Assembly: GCA_949358305.1 (NCBI GenBank)
Contig: OX442315.1
Coordinates: 744,001-808,000, forward strand
Source: Strigamia acuminata
Taxonomy: Eukaryota > Arthropoda > Chilopoda > Geophilomorpha > Linotaeniidae
Reading direction: 5' to 3'
Length of the DNA stretch: 64,000 nucleotides
The notes under the pieces were generated by a model. That model worked only from the letters and a program-made list of their open reading frames with translations. It searched no databases and had not been told where the DNA came from. This document shows positions 53,180 to 64,000 of this stretch, piece by piece; positions within the stretch are counted from its first letter, which is position 1, and the number at the start of each line of letters is the position of its first letter. Position numbers and translations under genes: made by a program.

Positions 53180-55105
53180 TATGACGGTTTACAATGGCTA
53201 TAAATGCCTATTTTCTATCAAGAAAGCGCTGTTGCGCCAATATGATGGTATTTTTACAATATTCTGTGTAAAACTGATAAATGTCTAGAATAAAGTCATT
53301 TATGATGTTTCAAATACAAAGATGTTCGTTTATTAAGAATAAACACTAATTTCCACATGATACTAAAGTATCACGGCATAATTACGAAGATTCGTCTGCT
53401 AAAACCCGCATTTGTCAATGCTCCATATTGCCACTAGATGGCGCGATCGCAATTAGCGATAAATTCGAATACGAACTTGAAAACCTCATGATTAAATATA
53501 AACGTATATTTAATCAAGTGAATAAATTGTGTTAAATATTAATATAAATATATATTAAATATCTGACATTGTTAAATACAATGTAACTTCCATTTCTGCG
53601 GGACAGAATGTTTAGCGATCAATCGGTCAACCGATCAATCTGATTGGTGGAACCCATTTCCGGTCCTGGGTATCCAGTTCCGGTTGTAACAAGGATTAGC
53701 ATAATTTGCATAAATGCTCCTCCGTATCCACTTCCGGTGATACGGGATTGGAGGGATTCGTGGAACCCATGTTCCAATTGGATGACTGGATTAATCCTTA
53801 AATCCAGTCAGGTTATATAAACCCAAACAATCGGCCATTCCGCAGCTCTGTTTGATTATTTTCTGTTTGGTATTGTTACTTAAGAAATATGATTCGTTGT
53901 TCACGTAAAAAAACCTTTTGGTTCTTTGTTGATTTATTCACAAAGAACCGTTGCATGATTCTACAGAATCATGCCACCGCCGGCAATTGAAGTCGAAGTG
54001 CTGGGATCATTATGTTGCATAAATGTTACAGTTTACGGTTGCGACGCCGAAGGAGAACCCGCCGTTGTGCAATTCAGTATCCTCCGGACAGGACCATGTG
54101 GTCTTTCTCGGTATGAACGTATTCCGTTACCGCAAGTAGCATCGTTGCTGTTGAGAATTAGTTCCTTCACCGGATGGTGCCAAAGCAGTCTGTTTTACAG
54201 TAACCACGAGTAGCACCAAGTGTTTGGCAAGCTGATTCTCATGGTATTCGATGCCAAAGTAGTCGGTCTATTATTAGTACCGCGAGAGATTATACTGCTG
54301 TGCGGAGCCGCGAGCTATCGACTCCTGTGTACGTGATACCGTCAATCGCCAGACGAACGACCGTGTCGCGACGCAGGGGACGCTTGATACCGTTCTGCAT
54401 TGCAAGGCGTATATTTTCTTTCGACGGCAATTGTGTGTTGCGACGGGAAGCTTAATCTTCATTTTATTTATAACAGCTAAATATTAACTTGGCGACAAGT
54501 TGATTAACCAAGTCAGAAGACTTAATTACGATCACGATTACATCAAAGACGCAAATGTAACTGATAAGTTGATGACAACTTATCCACAAAAATATCTAAA
54601 TAAGAATTCACAACGATATGAATTAAATATAATTCATAAGCGGAATATTGATAAGTAAAATGAATACATTTACTTACACCAATATCCTCCCAAAGTTGTG
54701 GCGGTGCAGACAAAGTCAACCGCAATGCTCAGATCATTCGATTTATCGACGTGCGATAATTTACACAGCGAACCAAGGAAACCAGCGAAGCCATATCGGA
54801 CTCCAGGACACAGCCATCCGGCTTAGATGACATCTGTAAACCAGGTCAAGCGATGGGGAAACCGCTCCCTTATCCCAGACACGTAATGATATTATTTTAG
54901 GACCAATTGGCCTATGCTTTGTATAGTTTAATAGTCAGTTAACTTGCCAAATGTTGGCATTAGTCTTATGTATAATTTAGCTCACTGCATATTGTTTGCC
55001 AACAATAAATTGTCTTGTATTTATCTCGTATTGTATTCACTGTTATTTATCGCGATCTCTTCCCGGTACCATTGTTAAATGGGAGTTGTGGTCGTCACCG
55101 TCACA
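53180..55105 (+). repeat. LARD-2 3' LTR (1926 bp)
   Basis: It has the same length as the 5' LTR and no difference was noticed by eye. It ends CCGTCACA and is followed by the TSD copy AGTT. Confidence 0.92.
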
Positions 55106-56687
55106 AGTTGACACAACCAGCTGTCGCCAAACGAACAAAACTGCGCTGAGATCCGCTGTCCAACAAGCAACGGACTTCCAACTTGGCATCTTGACCAATC
55201 AGCCACAGTCGAGTAGTTTGCAGAACCACAGCTGACATTGATGAGAAATATGACGTATTATGTATCCCAGGAGCTGGTCCCAAACAAAGCAATGGATGAT
55301 GTCTTCTCTGACACTTAGGGCACGGTTTTGACCGAGAGCATCGGTTGGCAAAATGTCCCTTCCGCAGACAGGCAAAACATCTCTTCTTTTGTCTAATAAT
55401 TGCTTGTTTTTCTTCGGCGGTCACTACAACTGGACACTCAGCGTGCTTGTGGTCCCCTTCGCAGAAGGCGCATGGTGACAACCTCGGACTATCATTCGTC
55501 GAACCAGACGATAACAATGTTGCTCCTGATTCAATTCTCTTGGGTGTCGAAACTTGACTGGACCCCTGACCAGTGGCCTTGGTGCTCGCAGGAACTTGCC
55601 TGGCGCGTGTTCTGGTAACATTCTCCAGAGTGCTCAGTTCAGCTTGGAAGAAGGACATCAGCTGACTGATCAATGGAACAGACTTGTAATCCTGTGCTCG
55701 TTCCCATCGAAAACCAATCTCACTTGGTAGTACTCTGATCACCAGTGGAACAAGAATGGCGCTCATCCCTTCCACATCAACATCCAAACTTCCTAAGCCT
55801 CTCAAATGCGACTGGCAAGTAGAAAACAATGACCGCAAAGCAACAACATCCTGCACCTGGTCCACCGCTGAAAGTCGTTGCAATCCGTCAATATGCGATT
55901 GAACGATGAGAGTCGGCCTGCCGAACTGCATCTCCAAAACGTCCAAGGCCTGCGCATAATTCCGGACTTCCAGTGTGAAATTGGCAATAGCAGCAGCAGC
56001 TGTACCGGTGCATGAAGCTCGCAGGTAGGCAAACTTGTCCACGTCGCTTAGTTTTGTGTTGGATCCAATTGTTGAGTAGAACTGGTCTGCGAAATTCTGC
56101 CATTTGAGGAAATCACCATCGAACTTTGGAACCTCGAGTGTGGGCAGCTTGACCTTTGTGCATGACTGACCGGTTGCACCTGCATGGGATGAGTGGCTCA
56201 GACTCATGGACTTTAAGGACAAAGCCTCGTCATGAAGATCTTTATCGCTTCCCCGTGGTATGTGCTGTAACTGGCTTTGATGCAAAGACGAGTGAGACGA
56301 GTGCAAGTGAGGCCGAAAGTCATGAGGCAAGGGTGAGTGAGACAAGAGACTCGTGGACCCCTTCTGAACTGAGGGACTTGATTGTCCAAGCCGCTTCCTC
56401 CAAATTGCAAACTGTGTTTCGGCATCTATCAATTTCAACTCATATCCATGAGCAGTCTCCAGTTCTGCTTCTATTTGGTCGTCTGACCAAATGTCCAGTA
56501 ACATTCCTTCTAAATCATTCAGTTTCTTAGCCTGGGCCCGAAGTCTTCCCAAGATGAGCGTTAATGTGTCCAGCTCCTGGCCATCTGCCTTCATTGCTGT
56601 CTGGAACTCCTCATAATATCGGGTGACCCATCCACGAAGTGACTTCCTTTGGGCTAGTAGTCCTCTTGATGGTCTGGCTGCTTCCAT
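55106..56687 (-). pseudogene. BEL-1 gag and protease N-terminus
   Basis: The start ATG chosen is 56687 (MEAARPSRG). On the minus strand: an N-terminal helical segment; a Ser/His-rich linker; a DUF1759-like Gag core (KVKLPTLEVPKFDGDFLKWQNF, FAYLRASCTGTAAAAI); Cys/His clusters CAFCEGDHKHAEC, CFACLRKGHFANRC and CPKCQRRHHPLLC; then the protease active site LLDSGSQRSF. LARD-2 interrupts it some 15 codons later, and the frame resumes at 45646. Together with 43091-45650 it formed one gag-pol ORF without other lesions. Confidence 0.92.
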
Positions 56688-56712
56688 CTTCAAGCTTGAC
56701 CAGTTGACCGAT

Positions 56713-56730
56713 CACTGGTCCACGGCACCA
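56713..56730 (-). other. BEL-1 primer-binding site candidate
   Basis: On the minus strand it reads TGGTGCCGTGGACCAGTG, starting with TGG and sited just upstream of gag. TGGTGCCG is a common start of BEL/Pao primer sites. The tRNA is not assigned. Confidence 0.45.
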
Positions 56731-57768
56731 AAAGGTGGCGGATGGTCTCGCCTTGTCCCGGTCTTGCTTGAGATGGAGAGGGGTGAGGCTGGTTGCACCA
56801 ACGCGACAATGGGCTAACCCGCCACCACAGGTGACGTAGTTGCCCAGAGGCGACCTCGGAGGATGGAAATGGAGGAATGCTAACTTAACTAGCCCTAAGG
56901 GCTCTAGAATCTAAAGATCCAGGTGCCAGGGGAAGAGAGACAAGAAAACACATCAGTTCAGTGTGAAACCAATTCAAGTCTGATTTAATAATACAAATTC
57001 CATAAACAAAGAAACCTCTTAATAATAACAGCACTTAATGATGTGGCAAATCATTATTACAACAATGAAGTAAAGGGGAAAAAGGCTTAATCTAGGTTTG
57101 ACATGAGAATTCTGGAAAAGCATAAAGCAACATAGAAACCTTAAGAATAAGCACAAATAGAAGAAACATTACATAAAAATGGAGAAATATACAAAGTAAG
57201 CTAGAAATAACATAGGAAATGAGCAATTCTAAAAAGGCATAATCACCATGGCAACAGAGCAGTAATTTGCAACAAAGGTGAAGAAATAAAAGCACAGTAA
57301 ATAACATAACAATTGAGAAGTTAAACAATGATTAAAAGCTAAGCCTAATGCAAGGAAAACTAATCTTTTTCTTGCTCTCAACAGCATTAAAATGAGTCGT
57401 GTTTATTCTGAGGTTGAATTTAGCAAAAGTTTGCATTTTATTATTTTTCTTCTATTTAGTTTATTATAGCAAAGAATAGTAATTTTATTTTGGCCAATCA
57501 AAGCAGTTTGGAATCATTTCTAGAACATTGCCAATTTCTGTAAAAGCCTGCAAAAAATGGCAAAGTGGGAGGTTGCCAGGGCAACCAGCCCACAAGGAGG
57601 TGGCACAGGAAGTGTTTCCTGTTAAGAAGGAAATCTTTAGAGACATCCTCAGTCTTATGTCAAACCTTGTTTAAACCAGTCAAACTAAAATTGCTCCAGA
57701 AACCAGAAAACTCTGCTGTGATTTTTATGGCCAATTTGCCAAGATTTTAGGATTCATTTTCTTACAAC
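56731..57768 (-). repeat. BEL-1 5' LTR candidate
   Basis: This non-coding, mostly AT-rich DNA lies between the putative PBS and a possible LTR start (minus strand TGTTGTAAGAAAATG, ending ~57768). The other LTR is not in the window, so neither end is confirmed. Confidence 0.35.
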
Positions 57769-58506
57769 AGTGAACCCACTGTTGTGAGATATCATTCTTG
57801 TGATAACTGATCCTTATCACGAGATTCCATTCTTGCTATAGCGCCCTGCTATTGCGAGATTTTCTTTTCTTGTCGCTAGACATTTTTAGCGACAATATTT
57901 CTGAATAAGCCAAATTTGGCAGCCCGCCGTCAAGGTCGTCACTCGTATCGGCATGCCGAGTGAGTCCCGAGTCGTGGGAGCTGTCATGATTTTGTAGAGT
58001 TTGAGAGAAACCGAGTTGAAACGTCCTTGCTACCGTCACGGTCGCCATTCGAGCCGTCGCGCCGAAGTGGGACCCGAGTCGCGTGAAAAGTGCGTTCCAG
58101 TCGTAAGAGTGAAGTTTGTGACGCCATTTCATATTTTCGTTCATTTTATTTGTGTTAAGTAAGGTGCGTTTCATAATTATAAATCCACCCACAAATTCTG
58201 TGTTACAGCTAAAAATTCTTTCCAACAATAAATTTCTTTATACTGTTTGATTATAACATGTGTTTTTACAAGATTTTAAGAAGTTTTCGTTGAAAGGAAT
58301 TTTATTTTTATATGTTATAGCAAAAATGTAATTTTTAGGTGTTGCATAATTACAAATCCACATTTGGTTCTAAGGTTGTGGGCGATACTTTTTTTAACTG
58401 ATCATAGAGGGTGCTTCTAGCTAATTATAATGACGTTTTTTAAATGTTTTCTAACTGTCACATTTGTTACTTTCACTTTCATTTTTGCTGTGCATTCATT
58501 TTAACC
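57769..58506. other. Unassigned non-coding DNA
   Basis: It begins with a short palindrome (ACAACAGTG...CACTGTTGT, ~57765-57785). No gene was recognised; the 130-codon frame at 57836-58228 shows no familiar motif. Confidence 0.4.
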
Positions 58507-58653
58507 ATGCCTCGTGGATTACCACTTTCTGACTTTGAAAAAGGACAAATATCAATCTTAAGTGAACAGCCAATGGGAACACAGGATTCAGCAGTAGGTC
58601 AGTCTGTGCCAAGACTGCCACATCTGACTCAGTTACAATCCCCAGTCCCATGC
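58507..58653 (+). pseudogene. Tc1/mariner-like transposase N-terminus, degenerate fragment (tentative)
   Basis: ATG at 58507 opens MPRGLPLSDFEKGQI, which resembles the MPRG...LS-(D/E)-F-E-(R/K)-GxI start of Tc1-like transposases and their helix-turn-helix. Similarity is lost within ~30 codons and the frame closes at 58653. No inverted repeats were identified. It could be chance resemblance. Confidence 0.4.
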
Positions 58654-59520
58654 TGAATGGTCGTGCTAGCGAGAAGGAGACGATGGTTCTAACAATCGTA
58701 ACAAGAAGCGAGATCACTCATGCAACAATGCACGCCAGGAAATGTCATTCCGACTTTGCTGCCCAAGATCTCCTCTGTTGCGGTCAGTCAACGAGATGAC
58801 CGGTCAAGGTAGCGACTCCCAAGTTGCTCTCTGGATCGCATAGTGATTTCCGTACATCTGCGACAGATGAAGAGCAATGGCGCATCGCATTGGAGGAATC
58901 CTATTGTTGGGTCGGCACAGCAAGGCATGGAGGAGGAGCGCAAGCTTTACTCCTCCGCACACATTGTTGATACTTGAATAAAATGAGTCGGGAGATGCAA
59001 AAAACTGACAACTTGTTTATTCATCGGTATAAGAAGAAAAAGTGAGCCAAAAGCAATGAAACAAAAAAAGAGCAAGTGCAAGACAATGGCACATGATAAA
59101 AACGACTTAGTATAACATTGTTGTGTCACGTCGAACTGCACTGCAGCCTCCTCTTACAGCAGAAACTAATAATTAAACAATGAGACAAGTAAAAGTGGAA
59201 ACAGATAAAATTCTCAAATGGCACTTCTAGGCCTCAGTAGAGAACACAAACAAGAACGGATAAAATGTAGAGAAATCTTAAAATTAACAAGGAGCGATGC
59301 AGAACCCGCACCACAAATGACTAGGAGAACAAACCGTTCTTAATATTGTTACGCGGTTGGCGAGCACACTGTGAGCCAGTTGTCGCCACCACGTTTCCGT
59401 ACTTATTTGATCCGAATTAACTCATTAAATTCTCAATAGAGTTCGCCTTAAGCGAATGAGGTAATCAGTTTACCTATCAATCATTAATAGAACAGCCCAA
59501 ACCTATTTAACCTTCGGAAG
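58654..59520. other. Unassigned non-coding DNA
   Basis: No gene, LTR or clear repeat was recognised. Short open frames here lack familiar motifs. Confidence 0.35.
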
Positions 59521-60374
59521 CGAGTGCACCCGCAAAATCCGCACTTTGGGAGTGACTATTCCTCGGATTCCGGCCGGGCCAAACTCTTCCGGAAAATGTC
59601 CGGGGGAATGCTGAGAGTGCCGATAGACGACATTCGATTTTATGTCGTGGGTTTTTGTGCGGTTTGCGCCGTGTTTATTATTCGTACGAGATTTGGTATT
59701 TTCGCAGGGTTGTTGTCGCGCGAGATTCATCGGGGTAAAGCGAGTTCATCAACGACCTCGCCGATGAATGTTGCTAAAAATCTGTGCAAGTGTTGTCAAA
59801 TATTGCCGTGATTCGATGGAATTTTTGTCAGACATTGGGAAATTTTTTTTGATTTGTCCAACGCGCCAGTAAATCGAGCGTCCACACGCGCCCACATGCG
59901 TGAACAGTGCACTCGCCCTCCCGCCCCGTCGGCGTAGGCGCCGGCCGTCCCCCCCTCTCACTCTCTCTCTCTCTTCCGCCCGGAAATCGCCCTTCCGCCC
60001 GTCACCGAATTTTGTCAATATCTGATAAATTTCCACAGAATTGCAGCGACATTGTACGGGATATTTCTGCCCGATTTGACGGACTTATGTAAAACATTGC
60101 TGAAATTCCGTGGAAATTTATAAAATATTGACAAAGGTTGGTGACCGACCCACGGCGCGTTGCGGCGCGGTCGGAGCACGCGACCCGATCCCCCCCTCCC
60201 CCCGTCCCCAAAAAACCACGCCTCGAGGAACCCCGAGGTTCGGTTTCCGACCGGGTCGCCTCTTGATCCGACTCGGGGCGCGTCACGGCGCGGTCGGAGG
60301 ACGGCCCTCGTCCCCAAAAACCACACTCCGGGTCACGTGGTCTCGCACCCGACTCTTTCAGTTTTCCCGTTTTC
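59521..60374. repeat. GC-rich repeat block with foldback
   Basis: An imperfect inverted repeat pairs TTTGTCAATATCTGATAAAT (~60012) with ATTTATAAAATATTGACAAA (ending ~60135). To its right, a GC-rich unit (GCGCGTTGCGGCGCGGTCGG, ~60156) recurs near 60280 as GCGCGTCACGGCGCGGTCGG; both copies run into CGTCCCCAAAAA(A)CCAC. No gene is seen. Confidence 0.5.
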
Positions 60375-60920
60375 TGTAGCAGAGGACGAAAAACTGGCAC
60401 GAATTATCGTGCAAACTAAGGAAAAACGAGTGGTCAAATCGCAAATGGCGGCTACGATTATCGGAATTAACCAGACCGATAATTCAGACCAAAAACGGCC
60501 GTGCAAAGCACTTATATGCCGTAACAAAGAACACTGAATGCTTAAAAGCATAAAATAAATTTAATATCAACGAAAATACTCACGTAGGAGTCCATAATTG
60601 CATGAAAAACAAGAGGCTGGCTGAAAGTCATGGCCGTCGCCATCTTGGATAACAGAATACAACAGTAACGCCAACTAGTGGCAGAATAATACACTATAAG
60701 CACAAACAGATAGCAACTGCAACGTGCTTAATGTCAAACACAACTAAAAGAACATAGCATCGTGCATTCAAGCACGGATTAAAGGAAATATGGAATAACG
60801 ATATAACTAATCGATATAAACATTGTAAAACAATAATACGAGAATATATAACTAGAAACATATTAATAAATTAATAGAATAGAATCCATATCAGATCAAA
60901 TGATGTTTTACACATCAACA
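60375..60920 (-). repeat. Copia-D 3' LTR (546 bp)
   Basis: On the element strand it starts TGTTGATGTGTAAAACATCA and ends GTCCTCTGCTACA. It is related in length, ends and TATA-like box to the Copia-A and Copia-B LTRs but clearly diverged. The partner LTR is outside the window. Confidence 0.88.
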
Positions 60921-61171
60921 AATCCCCCCATGATCTAATATGGATTTACAATTGATCTGGGAATAAATAAAGCAGAACACGGGACTTTACAGTGTCTGAT
61001 TAAAAAAAAAAAAAATGATAAGTTTCGGAATTATCGTGTCAGGTACTTTCGTTTACATCACTTAACTAAGCTCATAATTCCCAATCTAACTACACGATAA
61101 AACCTCGAATTCGGGTAAAATAACAAAGGAATGTCCGAAAATACGATGAGAAATAAAAAAAACATAGTCGG
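60921..61171 (-). other. Copia-D 3' untranslated segment with polypurine tract
   Basis: On the minus strand CATGGGGGGATT (60921-60932) abuts the LTR. The rest is non-coding and includes a 13-base A run near 61003. Confidence 0.75.
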
Positions 61172-63991
61172 TTACTGGCAGAAGATTCCCGAAGTGAGCT
61201 TCCGAAGTCGATCAGATGGTAGCCATTTTGTAAAAATGTCCGCTACGTTATCATCACCCGGGATCTTCCGTAAATCGAATACTTTTGCCACGTACCACTC
61301 CCGCAACCAATGGTACTTCACACGTATGTGTTTGGTCTTCGCATTTTCCACATCGTTCGAAGTGAACTGTATGGACGCTAACGCATCCGAATAAACGATG
61401 GGACGAGAAATGCGGTTCAAGAACGGGAGTTGAGCGAATATGTAGTCGAGCCAGTAGAGTTCTTTTACGCACTCGACGAGGGCGATGAACTCCGCTTCCA
61501 TCGTCGAGCACGCAACCGAAGACTGTTTTTTACACGACCAGCCGATGGGGACGCTGCCGATGTACGTGATGAATTCTCCGAAGCTAAGCGATGTTTCGGT
61601 GTCGGAGGCCCAAGAAGCGTCGGTGAATGCCCATAACTGGCTTGTCGTGCATCCGGACAATTCAATTGCAAGATCAGGCGTATTCGCGACATATCAAAGA
61701 ACTTGGAGAAGTGCGCGAATATGGGTCTTGTTGAAACAATTGTTATACTGAGATAACGCGATGACGGAATAGAGAATGTCCGGACGGGTTCGAGAAGCGA
61801 GGAATAGAAGCGATCCGATTAACGACCGATATGGGAAGTCGGAGAGATGTTCGGTGGATCCTTTCTTTAACGTTGTTCCAGGTGTAACGGGGACTTTGAT
61901 CATCCTGTCGGCAGAAACCTCGAACTTCTTGATGATTTTGTCGATATAAGACCGCTGAATGATGAACACCCTCCCCGCGGTTCTTATGAATTCGACACCA
62001 AGCAATCTGGAGATGGGCCCGAGGTTAACGATTTCGAATTTCGATGATATCAGCCGAATAATTCGATCCAAGATGCTGTCCGTCGAGTAGAAAAGAACGA
62101 TGTCATCCACGTAGACAAGCATCACGGCCGATGTCCCGAATATATAAACGCAGTTACACGCTGGAAGTTTTCGAAATCCGAGTCCTCGCAGAGTTTCATC
62201 TAACTTCTCATACCACTGACGGCCAGATTGGTGGAGACCGTACAGTGATTTAATGAGAAGCCAGACGTTATCGGGGTTTGAACAATGAGCGCCGGCTGGA
62301 ATCCGCATGTAAACTCGATGCTCCAATTCTCCGTAAAGATACGCGCACTTTACGTCCAAGTGCGCGTCTTTCCACCCTTGTAGAATGACGAGTAGACAGA
62401 AGAAGAATCGGATGAGGACAAAGTTTACAACCGGGCTGAAGACCTCGTCGTAGTCCACGCCGAGAGTCTGTCTGAAGCCTTGGGCGACCAATCTGGCGCG
62501 ATAACGAGTAATTTGTCCGGAGGTGTCGGTTTTTAACTTGAACAACCATTTGCAGCCGAGGATTGTCGTGTTCGGAGGCTTCGGAACTTCTTGGTAAACC
62601 TCTCTCTTCTTGAAGGTTCCTAGTTTTTCGTCGATAGCTTCCTGCCACTTAGGGGCATCCGGGAACTTGACAGCCTCTGCGTACGACCCTGGTTCTCGAC
62701 GGCAAAAATGGGCTCGAGGACGGAGTGCCGGCATGACGGGTAATTGATGCTCGATGTTTCCGAAGTAGAATAGATCATCGTCGTAAAGAATTCCCTCTTT
62801 ATCGCAATACTTTTGGATATCAGGTTTGGAGCGTAAGCGAACACCGGGCTTCGGAAAATAATAAACATCGATCTTGATCTGGCCTGGGGCTTGGTCTTTG
62901 CGGAGATGTTCTTCTCTACGCCAGTTGCTGAAAGGGTTATTACCACCCACTGGACGCCATTTGTAAGATGTGGCGCCTGTTTCAACAAGAATGGGCTCCT
63001 CTGCGATTCGAGTCGGTGCGGAGCCCCTTCTGGCGGTCACGAATCTTGGTGGAGATCCTGGTGGCGTATTGGTCGGAGTGCCAGTCGGTGTAGTGCCTGT
63101 CGAAATATCTGGACGCAATGTCGGTAATATTAAATCGGCCATTACATCGATTGGTGGCATTGCCTGCGCACCCAATACCGGAGATTGGCGACCAGGTGGA
63201 GGTGATTGAATGCCTGGCGGAGGTGAGCGTGGGGGTGCCGAATCGTCGGAGTCATAATCTGTCGAGTCCGGGTCATCCGAATCGGAACCTGCCGACCATG
63301 GCACATACTGGATTGTGTCATTAAACTTGACTTGAGACGGTGGTGCGGAAGACGTTTGAGGTTCGGGTTGGAAAGACTCTTCGAATGTCGGTTGGGAAGG
63401 GCGTTGAGAGCGACGATAGGACTGTCGTTCGTCAATCTTCACGTGGATCGACTCCACGACTTTATTGTCGACAGGGTTCCAAACTCGATATCCTCGAGTT
63501 CCCACCGCATAGCCGACCAAAAATCCTTCCCAAGCGCGAGGCGCCAACTTGTTGCGTCCCGGAGCGGTGTAATGGACCCAACACTTCGATCCGAGTCGAC
63601 GCAAATGACGAACAGAAAGAGCACGTTGCCGCCATAGAATATACGGCACTTCGTTCTTAATGCGGGAATGTGGGCAGCGGTTCTTGATGTAGGAAAATGA
63701 AACGGCAATTTCCGCCCACAATTCTTCGGGAAGTTTCGTCTCATCTAACTTCGCCCGCATGAAGTCGGCCATCGTCCTGTTAATGCGTTCGGCCGTGCCG
63801 TTCATCTGGGGGCTCGTGCGTTGTCCCTGAATTCCACTTTTACGTAGATAATCCGTAAACTCGTTCGACATAAACTCCCCGCCTTGATCATTTCGAATGG
63901 CTTTAACCCGCGTGTCTGCGACGCGTTCGATGCGAGAAACAAAATCCTTAAAACATTCGAAAGTCTGAGATTTTTGAGCCAGCGGGAACAT
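61172..63991 (-). pseudogene. Copia-D gag-pol, C-terminal part (integrase to RNase H), one nonsense codon
   Basis: The polyprotein enters from beyond the right edge. Visible from right to left: integrase core (FPLAQKSQTF, RNDQGGEF, MNGTAERIN), linker with Pro/Asp-rich stretches, RT (ILGCKWLFKLKTD, YRARLVAQGF, DAHLDVKCAYLYGELEH, YVDDIVLFY near 62105) and RNase H (FTDASWAS, CSTMEAEFIAL), ending FTKWLPSDRL. An in-frame TGA at 61691-61693 replaces the Gln after LLQVL found in Copia-A and -B. Compared with Copia-A, three residues are missing before the catalytic-Glu segment. It is otherwise unbroken, so this is a recently inactivated copy, or an active one if the TGA is a sequencing error. Confidence 0.9.
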
Positions 63992-64000
63992 CCACGTGTA

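Larger units (their letters stand above)
45651..55105 (+). mobile_element. LARD-2: second copy of the LARD element (9455 bp)
   Basis: It has the same layout as LARD-1: LTRs 45651-47576 and 53180-55105 (1926 bp each, no difference noticed), PBS 47579-47597, leader repeats, motif array, one ORF and a polypurine tract. The internal region differs from LARD-1 at only about a dozen positions in 5.6 kb, whereas R-U5 differs at many. It is inserted into the BEL-1 protease codons. Confidence 0.93.
60375..64000 (-). mobile_element. Copia-D: third Ty1/Copia element, runs off the right edge
   Basis: It comprises the 3' LTR, PPT and the last ~2.8 kb of gag-pol on the minus strand. Gag, protease, PBS and 5' LTR lie outside the window, and the TSD cannot be checked. 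Confidence 0.9.

Noticed and set aside
57836-58228. 130-codon minus-strand frame
   Set aside because: No familiar motif and no supporting context.
1-64000. CRISPR arrays, bacterial operons, rRNA or complete tRNA genes
   Set aside because: No regularly spaced repeats or bacterial gene layout; tRNA-like matches are only primer-binding sites of retroelements.

Overview
This window holds no convincing host gene. Nearly all of it is LTR retrotransposons inserted into one another. The families present are Copia, Gypsy and BEL/Pao, the primer sites match metazoan tRNA 3' ends, and the intergenic DNA is AT-rich, so an arthropod (most likely insect) chromosome is the best guess. The species cannot be named from this sequence.

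Layout, left half (1-32385): a single minus-strand Copia element (called Copia-B here) spans the whole stretch. Its coding sequence is split by three later insertions: LARD-1 (885-10314, 4-bp TSD GGGC), Copia-A (11125-18594, 5-bp TSD TGTGG) and a Gypsy element (19700-27996, 4-bp TSD ATAT). All three enter the Copia-B reading frame, and when each insert plus one TSD copy is discounted the frame is continuous at every junction. Copia-B was therefore probably intact when it was hit. Copia-A (one 1672-codon gag-pol ORF, twin LTRs) and the Gypsy (gag, -1 frameshift site, pol, twin LTRs) look structurally complete.

Middle (32386-45650): Copia-B sits inside the ORF of an unrecognised LTR element (element X), of which a 5'-truncated ORF, a polypurine tract and an LTR-like end remain. 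Next comes a decayed minus-strand BEL/Pao element (BEL-2) with a frameshift, an RT deletion, two nonsense codons and a solo Copia-B LTR. About 2.3 kb of non-coding DNA follows, then the truncated pol of a second BEL/Pao element (BEL-1).

Right (45651-64000): LARD-2, a second copy of the LARD element, splits BEL-1 (4-bp TSD AGTT); BEL-1 gag continues to 56687. Then come a probable BEL-1 leader/LTR, poorly defined repeats with a possible Tc1-like fragment, and a third Copia (Copia-D, minus strand) that runs off the right edge.

The most novel item is the LARD family: two 9.4-kb LTR elements with 1.9-kb LTRs, a tRNA-Gln primer site, no recognisable protease/RT/integrase, and one intact unrecognised 493-aa basic protein. 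Their internal region carries a dispersed array of TTTTC-N4-GAAAA motifs, a duplicated primer-binding site and several polypurine tracts. U3 plus internal DNA are almost identical between the copies while R-U5 is clearly diverged, the pattern expected from inter-molecular strand transfer during reverse transcription. All sequence comparisons are by eye.
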